Assembly (NCBI RefSeq): GCF_048264025.1
Contig: NZ_JBLXDN010000003.1
Span: 62,001 to 126,000 of the forward strand
Direction of reading: 5' to 3'
DNA: 64,000 nucleotides
From: Nitrincola sp048264025
GTDB lineage: Bacteria; Pseudomonadota; Gammaproteobacteria; Pseudomonadales; Balneatricaceae
Shown: positions 34,681 through 43,091 of the stretch, one piece after another
How positions within the stretch are numbered: position 1 is the first letter of the stretch
Layout: every line of letters starts with the position of its first letter
Notes under the pieces: generated by a model
Told to the model about the DNA's origin: nothing
The model's input: only the letters and a program-made list of their open reading frames with translations
Database searches by the model: none
Program-made: the position numbers and the translations under genes

Positions 34681-36822
34681 ATGGCTGAAATGACAGAGGA
34701 TCTCCGCTTGCTGGAAGCGTCGCTTAAGAAAGAAATACAAACAGCCTATAGTCGCTTTCTCGATAGCCGTGGGTTGAAAGCCCGTCCGGCACAAAAGCAG
34801 ATGATTGCTGCTGTTGCTCGGGTGCTGGGGGCTATCCGTGCGGATGAGAAAGGCAAGCGGTTGGGTGAGTCCCACCTTGTGGCTGTGGAGGCGGGTACAG
34901 GAACCGGCAAAACCATCGCTTATCTGCTGGCGGCGCTACCCATTGCCAAGCAACGGGGTCTGAAACTGATTGTATCCACCGCCACCGTCGCCCTGCAGGA
35001 GCAGCTCACCGACAAGGATCTACCTGAGTTGGAGACCCATGCCGGAATGAGCTTTAGCTACAGCCTGGCCAAAGGGCGTGGGCGCTACCTCTGTCTGAAT
35101 AAAGCCGAACAACTGCTGGATGATCAGGCGTCGCAGGGACAAATAGCGCTCTATGAAGATGAACAGGCACGGGTTGTTGAGCCGGGTGTGGTGAATGCGG
35201 TCAAAGGGTTAATGCAACAATACGCCGAGGGTAAATGGGATGGTGATCGTGACCGACTGGATGCGGTGCCCTCCGATGAAACCTGGGGGCATCTGACCAG
35301 CGACCATATGCAGTGCAGCAACCGTCGCTGCATCAACTTCAGTGTCTGTCCCTTTTACCGTGCACGTGAACAGATGGGCGATGCGGATCTGATCATCGCC
35401 AATCATGACCTGGTTCTGGCCGACCTTTCTCTCGGCGGGGGAGCGATTTTGCCGGAGCCTTCATCATCTTTGTATATTTTTGATGAAGGACATCATCTTG
35501 CCGATAAAGCGGGCGGTCACTTTTCCTACAGTCTGCGCTTGAATACCGCGCTACGTCTGATCGGTGGAATGGAGAAAAAACTGCAGCAGTTTGCCGGGCA
35601 GTGTTCGTCGGCCTACCTGGATGACCTGGTAGTCAAACTGCATCAACCTATCGCTGACTTGCTGCTGGCACTAAATGGCATGAAAGATCTGGCTGAAGCG
35701 CTGCAATTTCAGGATGATCGGGGCCGTACCCCGAGGGTGCGTTTTGCCGGAGGGCGTCAGCCTGAGTCCTGGTTGTCGCCAGCGAATGAAACCGCCCAGT
35801 GCAGTCAGCGTATCCTGATGCAGTTGGAACAGCTGGCAGCGTTGCTGAAAGAGGGGTTGGAAGGCAACCTGGCGGATATTGAGCGCGCTCAGGCGGAAGC
35901 CTTCTATCCACAGTTGGGTTTTCTGATCAACCGTTTGCAGCAAATGCATTGGCTGGCGGGTAGCTTTGCCCGACCCGATGAGCCAGGTGTGAGCCCTACT
36001 GCGCGTTGGGTGGTGTTGCAGGATACACAGGCAGGGCATGACTATGAGTGTTGCAGTAGCCCTGTCTCTGTGGCGGCAACGCTGCAGGAGCATCTTTGGG
36101 ACGTATGCTTCGGCGCACTGGTGACCTCAGCCACCCTCACGGCACTGGGGCGTTTTGACCGCTTGAAAGCCACGTTAGGACTGCCCGAGTCGACGCCCTG
36201 TGAGCAGTTGGCCAGCCCGTTTGATTACTTTAATTCAGCTGTGCTGGAAATACCGGCAATGCGATCAGATCCGGGGCGGGCGAACGAGCATACCGATGAA
36301 GTCGCCGAGTATCTGAATCGTGAGCTTCCCGGTATACAGGCATCTTTGATACTGTTCAGTTCATGGAAGCAGATGCTCAGTGTGCTGGATCAATTGGATG
36401 CCTCCCTGAAAACACGGGTGACGGCGCAGGGCAGCAGCTCTAAATCAGCGATGTTGCAACAACACAGAGAGCGCATTGATGCTGGAGAGCCCAGTAGCTT
36501 GTTTGGTCTGGCATCTTTCGCAGAAGGCGTGGATCTTCCCGGGGCGTATCTCACCGATGTGATTATTACCAAATTACCCTTCAGCGTACCGGATGATCCG
36601 GTTGATGCGACTATGTCCGAGTGGATTGAGCAGCAGGGCGGTAACCCGTTTATTGAATGGACGGTGCCAGCGGCGTCGATGCGCCTGACCCAGGCGGTGG
36701 GAAGACTGTTACGCACCGAGCAGGATCGTGGTCGGGTGGTGATTCTGGATCGCCGTCTGACTGGAAAATTTTATGGTCGTCAAATTCTGAATGCCTTGCC
36801 ACCTTTCCGACAGGTGTTCTGA
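34681..36822 (+). CDS. dinG: ATP-dependent DNA helicase DinG
   Basis: 713 aa XPD-like 5'-3' helicase, close to the 716 aa of E. coli DinG. Walker A AGTGTGKT follows VAVEAG; DEGHH is the DEAH-box. Iron-sulfur cysteines: CLNKAEQL upstream and CSNRRCINFSVCPFYRA. C-terminal motifs: FASFAEGVDLPGAYL and RLTQAVGRLLRTEQDRG. It unwinds D-loops and R-loops in DNA repair. It is divergent from lexA across a 99-bp gap containing the tandem SOS boxes, so SOS induction of both genes is expected. Confidence 0.95.
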   Translation: MAEMTEDLRLLEASLKKEIQTAYSRFLDSRGLKARPAQKQMIAAVARVLGAIRADEKGKRLGESHLVAVEAGTGTGKTIAYLLAALPIAKQRGLKLIVSTATVALQEQLTDKDLPELETHAGMSFSYSLAKGRGRYLCLNKAEQLLDDQASQGQIALYEDEQARVVEPGVVNAVKGLMQQYAEGKWDGDRDRLDAVPSDETWGHLTSDHMQCSNRRCINFSVCPFYRAREQMGDADLIIANHDLVLADLSLGGGAILPEPSSSLYIFDEGHHLADKAGGHFSYSLRLNTALRLIGGMEKKLQQFAGQCSSAYLDDLVVKLHQPIADLLLALNGMKDLAEALQFQDDRGRTPRVRFAGGRQPESWLSPANETAQCSQRILMQLEQLAALLKEGLEGNLADIERAQAEAFYPQLGFLINRLQQMHWLAGSFARPDEPGVSPTARWVVLQDTQAGHDYECCSSPVSVAATLQEHLWDVCFGALVTSATLTALGRFDRLKATLGLPESTPCEQLASPFDYFNSAVLEIPAMRSDPGRANEHTDEVAEYLNRELPGIQASLILFSSWKQMLSVLDQLDASLKTRVTAQGSSSKSAMLQQHRERIDAGEPSSLFGLASFAEGVDLPGAYLTDVIITKLPFSVPDDPVDATMSEWIEQQGGNPFIEWTVPAASMRLTQAVGRLLRTEQDRGRVVILDRRLTGKFYGRQILNALPPFRQVF

Positions 36823-36869
36823 CAGGGTAAGATATAGCAGCAATTGATCAGCAATCAAAAGGTACTCAC

Positions 36870-38423
36870 TTGAATACAGAAGCACAGACACAGACTGAAA
36901 CCCCTAACGAACAGCCCTCAAGCGGTGACGCAGAGCGCAAGCCACGCCGCAAGCGTCGGGACAGTCGTGGCAATAGCCGCAAGAAAAGCTGGTCACCCAG
37001 TGAGTTTGTTGTGCCTGCTGTTGCAGACAAGAAACGTTTTCATGATTTCAATCTCCCTGATGATCTGATGCATGCTATCGCTGATCTTGGGTTTGAATAT
37101 TGTACGCCTATCCAGGCTGCCACGATTGAGCAGGCGCTTGAAGGCAAGGATCTGATCGCCAAAGCACAGACAGGTACCGGAAAAACCGCCTCCTTTCTGA
37201 TGGGGATTATTACCGACCTGCTGGACTTCCCCTTGCCGAAGCCGCGTAAGCTGGCTGAGCCTCGCGCACTTATCATTGCACCCACACGAGAGCTGGCGCT
37301 ACAGATTGCGGCTGATGCCGAGGGTCTGGTGCGTTATGCCGGTATGTCAGTGGTGTCGCTGGTTGGCGGTATGGACTTTGATAAGCAGCGCAAAGCCCTG
37401 GCCAAAGCACCGGTCGATATTCTGGTGGCTACTCCGGGTCGTCTGATCGATTTTGTGCGTTCCAAAGATGTGGATCTTTACCATGTAGAAGTGCTGGTGC
37501 TGGATGAAGCGGACCGGATGCTAAGCATGGGCTTTATTCCGGATGTGCGGACTATTATTCGCCACACGCCACGCAAAGGCCCTGAGCGTCAAACCCTGCT
37601 ATACAGTGCGACTTTCTCTGAAGAAATTATGCAACTGGCCCGGCAGTGGACAGTGGATCCGGTTCAGATTGAGATAGAATCCGAATCACAGGTCACCGAT
37701 AACATCAGTCAGAAAGTGTTTCTGGTGTCCGCTGCTGACAAGTTCAAGCTGTTACGTAACTATTTGCGCATTAACAATGTTGAGCGGGCCATTGTGTTCT
37801 GTAACCGCCGCCATGAAGCCCGTGATCTGGCTGAGAAGCTGCGTCGTGATGGCGTCAAGTCGGCCTTGATGTCCGGTGAGATTCCGCAGAACAAGCGGAT
37901 GAAAACCATGGATGATTTCCGCAGTGGCAAGATTGAAGTGCTGGTCGCTACCGATGTGGCCGGACGGGGTATTCATATTGATGGTGTCAGCCATGTGATC
38001 AACTATCAATTACCAGAAGATCCGGATGATTACGTACACCGCATAGGTCGTACCGGCCGTGCTGGCGCGAGTGGTACGTCGATCGCCTTTGCCTGTGAAA
38101 ACGACTCATTCATGATTCCTGAAGTTGAAGCCGGCACAGGGGTGAAACTGGAATGTATCCACCCGGATGCCGCGCTGCTGGAAGATCTGTCGGCGCACCC
38201 ACCACAAGCTGAAAGTGCCGCACAGGCACAGGACGATACACCCGAAGACGTCGTTATTGCAGAAGAGGTCCAGGCGCCCACGCAGGAGCTGATAGAAGAG
38301 CCTGCACAAAAACCTGGTCAGGTTCTCAAATCCGAACAGCCTGAGCAGAGAGATTTGCTGACTGAAGCCGACAGCCAAAGTGCAACGGATGAAGCTGAAT
38401 TACAACAGAAAAAGCCGGATTAA
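36870..38423 (+). CDS. rhlB: DEAD-box RNA helicase RhlB
   Basis: 517 aa with a TTG start and AAAGGT upstream. A basic N-terminal tail (KPRRKRRDSRGNSRKK) is followed by the helicase core: F motif, Q motif CTPIQAATI, AQTGTGKT, PTRELALQ, TPGRL, DEAD, SAT, and HRIGRTGRAG. A long acidic, low-complexity C-terminal region of about 110 aa follows. RhlB works with RNase E and PNPase in RNA decay. E. coli RhlB is 421 aa; the extra length is mostly the N-terminal basic and C-terminal acidic tails. RhlE was considered; the helicase core resembles RhlB. Confidence 0.88.
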   Translation: MNTEAQTQTETPNEQPSSGDAERKPRRKRRDSRGNSRKKSWSPSEFVVPAVADKKRFHDFNLPDDLMHAIADLGFEYCTPIQAATIEQALEGKDLIAKAQTGTGKTASFLMGIITDLLDFPLPKPRKLAEPRALIIAPTRELALQIAADAEGLVRYAGMSVVSLVGGMDFDKQRKALAKAPVDILVATPGRLIDFVRSKDVDLYHVEVLVLDEADRMLSMGFIPDVRTIIRHTPRKGPERQTLLYSATFSEEIMQLARQWTVDPVQIEIESESQVTDNISQKVFLVSAADKFKLLRNYLRINNVERAIVFCNRRHEARDLAEKLRRDGVKSALMSGEIPQNKRMKTMDDFRSGKIEVLVATDVAGRGIHIDGVSHVINYQLPEDPDDYVHRIGRTGRAGASGTSIAFACENDSFMIPEVEAGTGVKLECIHPDAALLEDLSAHPPQAESAAQAQDDTPEDVVIAEEVQAPTQELIEEPAQKPGQVLKSEQPEQRDLLTEADSQSATDEAELQQKKPD

Positions 38424-38425
38424 TA

Positions 38426-38653
38426 ATGGAACAGCATGATCCACATCGCACGCGAAAACTCAGGAACCTGCTGGGCATTATTGTCAGTGCTTTATTTGCT
38501 GTAGTGGGTGTGGCTGGATTCCAGCGTACCGGAGATCCAATGTTGTTGTTGGCATTTCTGGCCATGGCTGTATTGTCTTTTGGTATAATCAGTCTGGTGT
38601 TCAGACTGGTAGATCGCTTGCTTGATAGTCTGGATAAGTCACAGCGGAAATAA
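38426..38653 (+). CDS. small two-helix membrane protein
   Basis: 75 aa. Two hydrophobic helices (LLGIIVSALFAVVGVAGF about 15-32; MLLLAFLAMAVLSFGIISLVF about 39-59), a charged N-terminus and a C-terminal helix RLVDRLLDSLDKSQRK. It begins 2 bp after the rhlB stop, so co-transcription is likely. Not recognised. Confidence 0.75.
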   Translation: MEQHDPHRTRKLRNLLGIIVSALFAVVGVAGFQRTGDPMLLLAFLAMAVLSFGIISLVFRLVDRLLDSLDKSQRK

Positions 38654-38683
38654 GCGTTTTACGGAAAATCAGCGTTTTACGGA
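38653..38683 (+). repeat. 13-bp direct repeat carrying the gpsA ribosome site
   Basis: AGCGTTTTACGGA at 38653-38665 recurs at 38671-38683, an 18-bp period. The second copy supplies the GGAGAG Shine-Dalgarno at 38681-38686 before the gpsA GTG. Probably a local duplication. Confidence 0.8.
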
Positions 38684-38690
38684 GAGTTAC

Positions 38691-39752
38691 GTGAGTCAAT
38701 CGACACATATTGCCGTCCTCGGAGGCGGTAGCTTTGGTACCGTGATCGCCAATATGGTAGCGGAAAAAGGCCTGCCAGTACGTTTTTGGATGCGCGATGC
38801 GGCGCGGGCTGAGCAGGTTAATACTGAGCGTTGTAATCCACGCTATATGCCTGATTACCCGCTTTCTGAAAATCTGGAAGCCACCTCAGACCTGAAGTAT
38901 GCCTTGCAAGGGGCTGAAGTGGTATTTATCTCCATTCCCAGTCATGCCTTTCGCAGTGTGTTGCGCCAGGCTGTAGAGTGGCTGCGTCCCGAACAGTTGC
39001 TGATCAGTACTACCAAGGGTATTGAAATGGAAAGTTTCAGTCTGATGAGTGAAATCATCACGGCTGAAATACCGGGTGCGCGTATCGGGGTACTCAGTGG
39101 TCCTAATCTGGCCAAAGAGATCGCCAGGCGCCAATTGGCTGCTACGGTGATTGCCAGCCAGGATGAAGCCCTGCGTACCCGTATTCAGCAATTGCTCCAC
39201 AGTCCTTACTTTCGGGTGTATGCCAGTACGGACACCTATGGTGTTGAGTTGGGTGGTACGCTGAAAAACATTTATGCCATAGCGGCCGGTATGAGTGCCG
39301 CTTTGGGTATGGGCGAAAATACTAAAAGCATGCTGATGACCCGCGCCCTGGCTGAGATGAGCCGTTTTGCTGTCTCCATGGGTGCCAATCCTATGACATT
39401 CCTGGGGCTGGCGGGTGTGGGTGATTTAATCGTCACCTGTATGTCTCCGTTGAGTCGTAATTATCGGGTCGGCTATGCGTTGGGTCAGGGAAAAACACTG
39501 GATGAGGCTGTGTCGGCGCTGGGAGAGGTCGCTGAAGGGGTTAATACCCTGCGACAGGTGCGCGATAAGGCGGCTGAACTGGATATTTATATGCCGCTGG
39601 TCAGTGGTTTGTATGAGGTGGTTTTTACCGGTGCCCCGGTTTCAGAAGTGGCACGCAATATGATGGTCAATGTACAGAGTAGTGACGTGGAGTTTGTTCT
39701 GCCCCGGCATGAGTGTGCCGTTACCGGCACCGAAAAGACCGAAGTACCGTGA
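38691..39752 (+). CDS. gpsA: NAD(P)H-dependent glycerol-3-phosphate dehydrogenase
   Basis: 353 aa from a GTG start at 38691 with GGAGAG 5 nt before it. It makes sn-glycerol-3-phosphate for phospholipids. Motifs: VLGGGSFGTVIA (NAD site, about 9-20), SGPNLAKEI, the catalytic Lys in VELGGTLKNIYAIAAGM, and GLAGVGDLIVTCMSPLSRN. Length about 340 in E. coli. The stop overlaps the next gene by 4 bp (GTGA), so translational coupling is likely. Confidence 0.95.
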   Translation: MSQSTHIAVLGGGSFGTVIANMVAEKGLPVRFWMRDAARAEQVNTERCNPRYMPDYPLSENLEATSDLKYALQGAEVVFISIPSHAFRSVLRQAVEWLRPEQLLISTTKGIEMESFSLMSEIITAEIPGARIGVLSGPNLAKEIARRQLAATVIASQDEALRTRIQQLLHSPYFRVYASTDTYGVELGGTLKNIYAIAAGMSAALGMGENTKSMLMTRALAEMSRFAVSMGANPMTFLGLAGVGDLIVTCMSPLSRNYRVGYALGQGKTLDEAVSALGEVAEGVNTLRQVRDKAAELDIYMPLVSGLYEVVFTGAPVSEVARNMMVNVQSSDVEFVLPRHECAVTGTEKTEVP

Positions 39753-40621
39753 CCCCTGTACAGCACAGGTTTGCCTTGCCTCACATTCAACTGGCTGGGC
39801 AGAGTTGGGGCGATAGCGATGCTGAACCGGTCATTGCACTGCATGGCTGGTTGGATAATGCCGCCAGTTTCAACTGGCTAGCACCCAAGCTTAGTAATTA
39901 TTACATTCTGGCCCCTGATCTTGCCGGGCATGGCTATTCTGATCATCGACCTGCTGCCACACCTTACTACATCTGGGACAACCTGGCAGACCTGTTGGCA
40001 TTGGCTGATCAGCAAGGTTTGACGAGCTTTCATTTGTTGGGGCATTCCATGGGAGCCGGTATCGCTGCGCTGTTAGCCGCCGTGGCTCCTGAGCGGGTAC
40101 GGTCGCTGGTGTTGCTGGATGGCCTGGCACCCATGACTACAGCCGCAGAGCAAGCCCCGGCACAGATGGCACAAGCTTTTCGCCAGCGTAGCCGCATCGG
40201 CACTCGCCACGTCAAGTATTACCCGTCGTTTGATGATGCCGTTACGGCACGGGCTGGTAGTCGTTTTCCGGTTTCCCAGGCCGCTGCCGCAGCCCTAGTG
40301 GAACGCGCTTTATCCCCATCACCGTCAGGATGGAAATGGCATACAGATCCCTGTTTGATTCTGCCTTCTGTGCTAAGGTTAACAGAAGCACAAGTGTGTG
40401 AATTTCTTAAATTAATCAAAGTGCCGACGCTTTTGTGTCTGGCAGAGCAGGGAATCGCTACCCCGCAGACCCATAAACTGGCCGCTTGCGTAGAATCGAT
40501 ACAGGTTGACACTTTGCCGGGAAGTCATCATTTTCATCTGGAAGTGGGAACTGTGGACCCACTGGCCGCTCATATTCTACGACACCTGGATGCGTCAGCC
40601 AGTGGACACAGCGAAATATAA
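39749..40621 (+). CDS. alpha/beta-fold hydrolase
   Basis: 290 aa from the GTG overlapping the gpsA stop (GTGA). Serine-hydrolase features: HGWLDN (oxyanion-hole HG), GHSMGAG with nucleophile Ser, catalytic His in GSHHFHLE. The cap domain lies in the middle (ALSPSPSGWKWHTDP). Substrate unknown; esterase, lipase or MhpC-like are all possible. Confidence 0.83.
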   Translation: MTPVQHRFALPHIQLAGQSWGDSDAEPVIALHGWLDNAASFNWLAPKLSNYYILAPDLAGHGYSDHRPAATPYYIWDNLADLLALADQQGLTSFHLLGHSMGAGIAALLAAVAPERVRSLVLLDGLAPMTTAAEQAPAQMAQAFRQRSRIGTRHVKYYPSFDDAVTARAGSRFPVSQAAAAALVERALSPSPSGWKWHTDPCLILPSVLRLTEAQVCEFLKLIKVPTLLCLAEQGIATPQTHKLAACVESIQVDTLPGSHHFHLEVGTVDPLAAHILRHLDASASGHSEI

Positions 40622-40632
40622 TAGGAGTTACC

Positions 40633-41499
40633 ATGCACAATTGCTCAATCAGGCTCTTCGTAGTCGTTATCGTGCTTTTCAGCGGCTCGGTCATGGCGGC
40701 CAATCAGTTACCCGATTGGTTTGAGCCCTATCCGTTAGCATCACTGGAAAATGAAACTCAGCGTAATGTGCCAGACTACCAGCTCCCGCTGAGTCAGATT
40801 ACCCGTATTCAAGGTTTGTTGAGAACACAAAATGAGATGCGCCTGAGTGGTGAGTTGGTACGTCGCACATGGCAACTGGCGACTGGTAATACACCCGCGC
40901 AGGGCTTCGAACATGTCCGCGATCAACTGCTGCGTGCTGGTGCCTCTATACTCTATGAATGCTCATCACGTCAGTGTGGCGCCAGCAATCTTTGGGCAAA
41001 TCAGGTATTTGGCTATGCCAATCTGTTGGGTGTTGATAGCACGCAAAACTATCTTGCTGCTGAAGTCGCCACGGGTCATATGGCGATCTATACCGTCAGG
41101 CGCGGCAATGGCCGTGTTTATCTGCATGTGGATTACATTCACTCTGAAGAGATGGCTGAACGCACTGAGTCTGATACCCGCTGGCAAGTACGCCTGCAAG
41201 ATCAGGGCTATGTAACTTTGCCAGACTGGCAGCTATCACGTGATGATCGGGTACTGGAGTTGCTGCAACTGCTGGGGGAACGTCCGACATGGCAGTTGCG
41301 TTTGGTGTTGCATCAGCGCGTGGCAAGTGGTGACACTGGCTTGACTGAAAGCAATGCTGAAGCGCAGCAGTTGGAAGCCCTGTTGCTGGATGCTGGTGTG
41401 GATCAGGGCCGGGTATCTGTCTATGGCATGGGGTCGTTGGCACCCTCAGTACTGGGTGATCATGAATCCGTATTGACCATTATACGTCTGCAGGATTGA
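40633..41499 (+). CDS. DUF4892 domain-containing exported protein
   Basis: 288 aa. A signal peptide ends near SVMAANQ (about residue 22). The first domain has YECSSRQCGASNLWANQVFGYANLLGVDSTQNY, the DUF4892 pattern with two Cys that may form a disulfide. The C-terminal quarter, from WQLRLVLHQRV through NAEAQQLEALLLDAGVDQGRVSVYGMGSLAP, resembles an OmpA-like peptidoglycan-binding fold. The natural role is unknown; an envelope protein is likely. Close spacing suggests an operon with the hydrolase before it and the patatin after it. Confidence 0.8.
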   Translation: MHNCSIRLFVVVIVLFSGSVMAANQLPDWFEPYPLASLENETQRNVPDYQLPLSQITRIQGLLRTQNEMRLSGELVRRTWQLATGNTPAQGFEHVRDQLLRAGASILYECSSRQCGASNLWANQVFGYANLLGVDSTQNYLAAEVATGHMAIYTVRRGNGRVYLHVDYIHSEEMAERTESDTRWQVRLQDQGYVTLPDWQLSRDDRVLELLQLLGERPTWQLRLVLHQRVASGDTGLTESNAEAQQLEALLLDAGVDQGRVSVYGMGSLAPSVLGDHESVLTIIRLQD

Positions 41500-41502
41500 A
41501 GC

Positions 41503-42354
41503 ATGCCCAGTGTATCTTTGGTGCTGGGTGCCGGTGGCGCGCGTGGCTACGCACATATAGGGGTGATAAACCAACTGGTTTCGCGCGGCTACAATATTGT
41601 TTCGATTTCAGGCAGTTCTATGGGGGCGCTGGTCGGAGGCGTGTATGCGGCTGGTGGCCTGCAAGTCTACAGTGACTGGGTCAGTAAGCTGCGTTGGATT
41701 GATGTCGTTCGTTTGTTGGATTTGCACTTTAGACGCGGTACCATCCGCGGTGATAAGGTGTTTCAACACATAGAGACGCTGATAGGTAACCCTGCCATCG
41801 AGGATCTGCCGCTTCATTACACCGCCGTGGCTACCGATCTATGCGGCCAGAAAGAGGTTTGGTTTCAGAAGGGGGCTTTGCTGGATGCGATTCGAGCCTC
41901 ATCAGCGGTGCCGGGGGTGTTTACACCGATTAAGAAAGCTGGGCAGATTCTGGTAGATGGTGGCGTGTTGAATCCCTTGCCTATCATTCCTACAGTCGCT
42001 GTGAAGGCTGACCTGATTGTGGCAGTGGATCTGAATGCCAGTGATGACGAGGTGTCTGATGCGGTTATGCCTGGTATCCGGCACTTGCTCACAGACCGAA
42101 GTGCGCGAACGCTTAGTCGCATGGGTGTGGTTATGAGCTCTATGGAAGTGATGCTGGCCGCCCTGAGCCGTTACAAGGTAGCGGGTTATCCGCCTGATAT
42201 GGTCGTGCACATTCCTAAATCACTCGCCGGGTTTCACGAGTTTCACCGGGCAGCGGAGCTAATTGATCTAGGTTGGCGTATTGCGGCCAAGCAACTGGAT
42301 CAGTTGGAAGCGCGCAGCTACGATGATTTTCGAGCTGAAGACAGGTACAGCTGA
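41503..42354 (+). CDS. patatin-like phospholipase (RssA-like)
   Basis: 283 aa. The patatin triad elements are present: oxyanion GAGGARGYAHIG (residues 9-20), nucleophile Ser39 in GSSMGALVGG, and Asp in LVDGGVLNP. Members hydrolyse acyl chains of phospholipids; RssA/RssB-type genes are single-domain. It begins 3 bp after the DUF4892 gene. The convergent smr gene starts 1 bp past its stop. Confidence 0.9.
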   Translation: MPSVSLVLGAGGARGYAHIGVINQLVSRGYNIVSISGSSMGALVGGVYAAGGLQVYSDWVSKLRWIDVVRLLDLHFRRGTIRGDKVFQHIETLIGNPAIEDLPLHYTAVATDLCGQKEVWFQKGALLDAIRASSAVPGVFTPIKKAGQILVDGGVLNPLPIIPTVAVKADLIVAVDLNASDDEVSDAVMPGIRHLLTDRSARTLSRMGVVMSSMEVMLAALSRYKVAGYPPDMVVHIPKSLAGFHEFHRAAELIDLGWRIAAKQLDQLEARSYDDFRAEDRYS

Positions 42355-42355
42355 A

Positions 42356-42919
42356 TCAGACTGGTCGTGCCTTCAGCAGGACATACACAGCGCCGGTACC
42401 GCCTTCTTTAGGCTGAGCTGAACAAAATGCCACTACATTGGGCATCTGCCGCAGCCAGTCATTGACACAGGATTTCAGTGTCGCGGGCTGGCCAGGTTGG
42501 GTAAACGCCTTGCCATGCACAATTAGCACACAGCGCGCATTGTCCCTGGCGGCATCACGGATAAAACGGCTGACTTCGTCGCGTGCCTGATCAACAGTAA
42601 AGCCATGCAAGTCCAGTCCCTGTTCCCAGGGTATATGACCTTGACGCAAGCGTTTCAGCCGACCTATCTGAACTCCGGGTATGGCGAACAGCAGATCATC
42701 TTCTGATTCGACCAATTCAGAGGCCTCGGCTGACAGACCATCGATAAACTGCTCAGGCTCACGCGCTGCCATCAACCGCCGGTAAGCTACAGATACATCA
42801 CTGTGAGTGGTTTTGGGCCCCAGATCTGCGCGTGTTTTTTCCAGAGGTGTAACCCCCTTCATTAACTTGGCGAAATCCAGGTCCTCTTGATCATCAGTCG
42901 GTGGGGTAAACTCTGTCAT
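42356..42919 (-). CDS. Smr-domain protein (putative nuclease)
   Basis: 187 aa. An unstructured acidic N-terminus with SVAYRRLMAAREPEQFIDGLS is followed by the Smr (MutS2 C-terminal) domain: LDLHGFTVDQARDEVSRFI and CVLIVHGKA, whose DLHG and HGK/R motifs are typical. Smr proteins cut branched or mismatched DNA or RNA. Close homologues are annotated SmrA/YdaL type. No sign of a partner in the window. Confidence 0.87.
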   Translation of the reverse strand: MTEFTPPTDDQEDLDFAKLMKGVTPLEKTRADLGPKTTHSDVSVAYRRLMAAREPEQFIDGLSAEASELVESEDDLLFAIPGVQIGRLKRLRQGHIPWEQGLDLHGFTVDQARDEVSRFIRDAARDNARCVLIVHGKAFTQPGQPATLKSCVNDWLRQMPNVVAFCSAQPKEGGTGAVYVLLKARPV

Positions 42920-42969
42920 GGTGTTTGGGTCATTAAATCATTCAGACTATTGGATCAGATTAGTTTGAT

Positions 42970-43015
42970 GCACAGTGATTATAAATTTTGCTTGCAATCA
43001 CCCGGTACGATGTGC
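42970..43015 (+). repeat. two-tier inverted repeat upstream of trpB
   Basis: GCACA-GTGATT (42970-42980) pairs with AATCAC (42996-43001) and TGTGC (43011-43015), with a 15-nt loop and a 9-nt bulge on the right. It lies 77 bp before the trpB ATG and could be an operator or a leader RNA structure. I saw no Trp-rich leader peptide. Confidence 0.4.
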
Positions 43016-43091
43016 AAATTTACTTAACAGTTTAGTTTTTTATTGGCTAGCTGACTACTAACAATCCCCCTAATTCCTTGATGAGTCTACG

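Noticed and set aside
36843..36857. TTGATCAGCAATCAA between dinG and rhlB as an FNR box
   Set aside because: The half-sites are 5 nt apart, not 4, so it does not fit the consensus.
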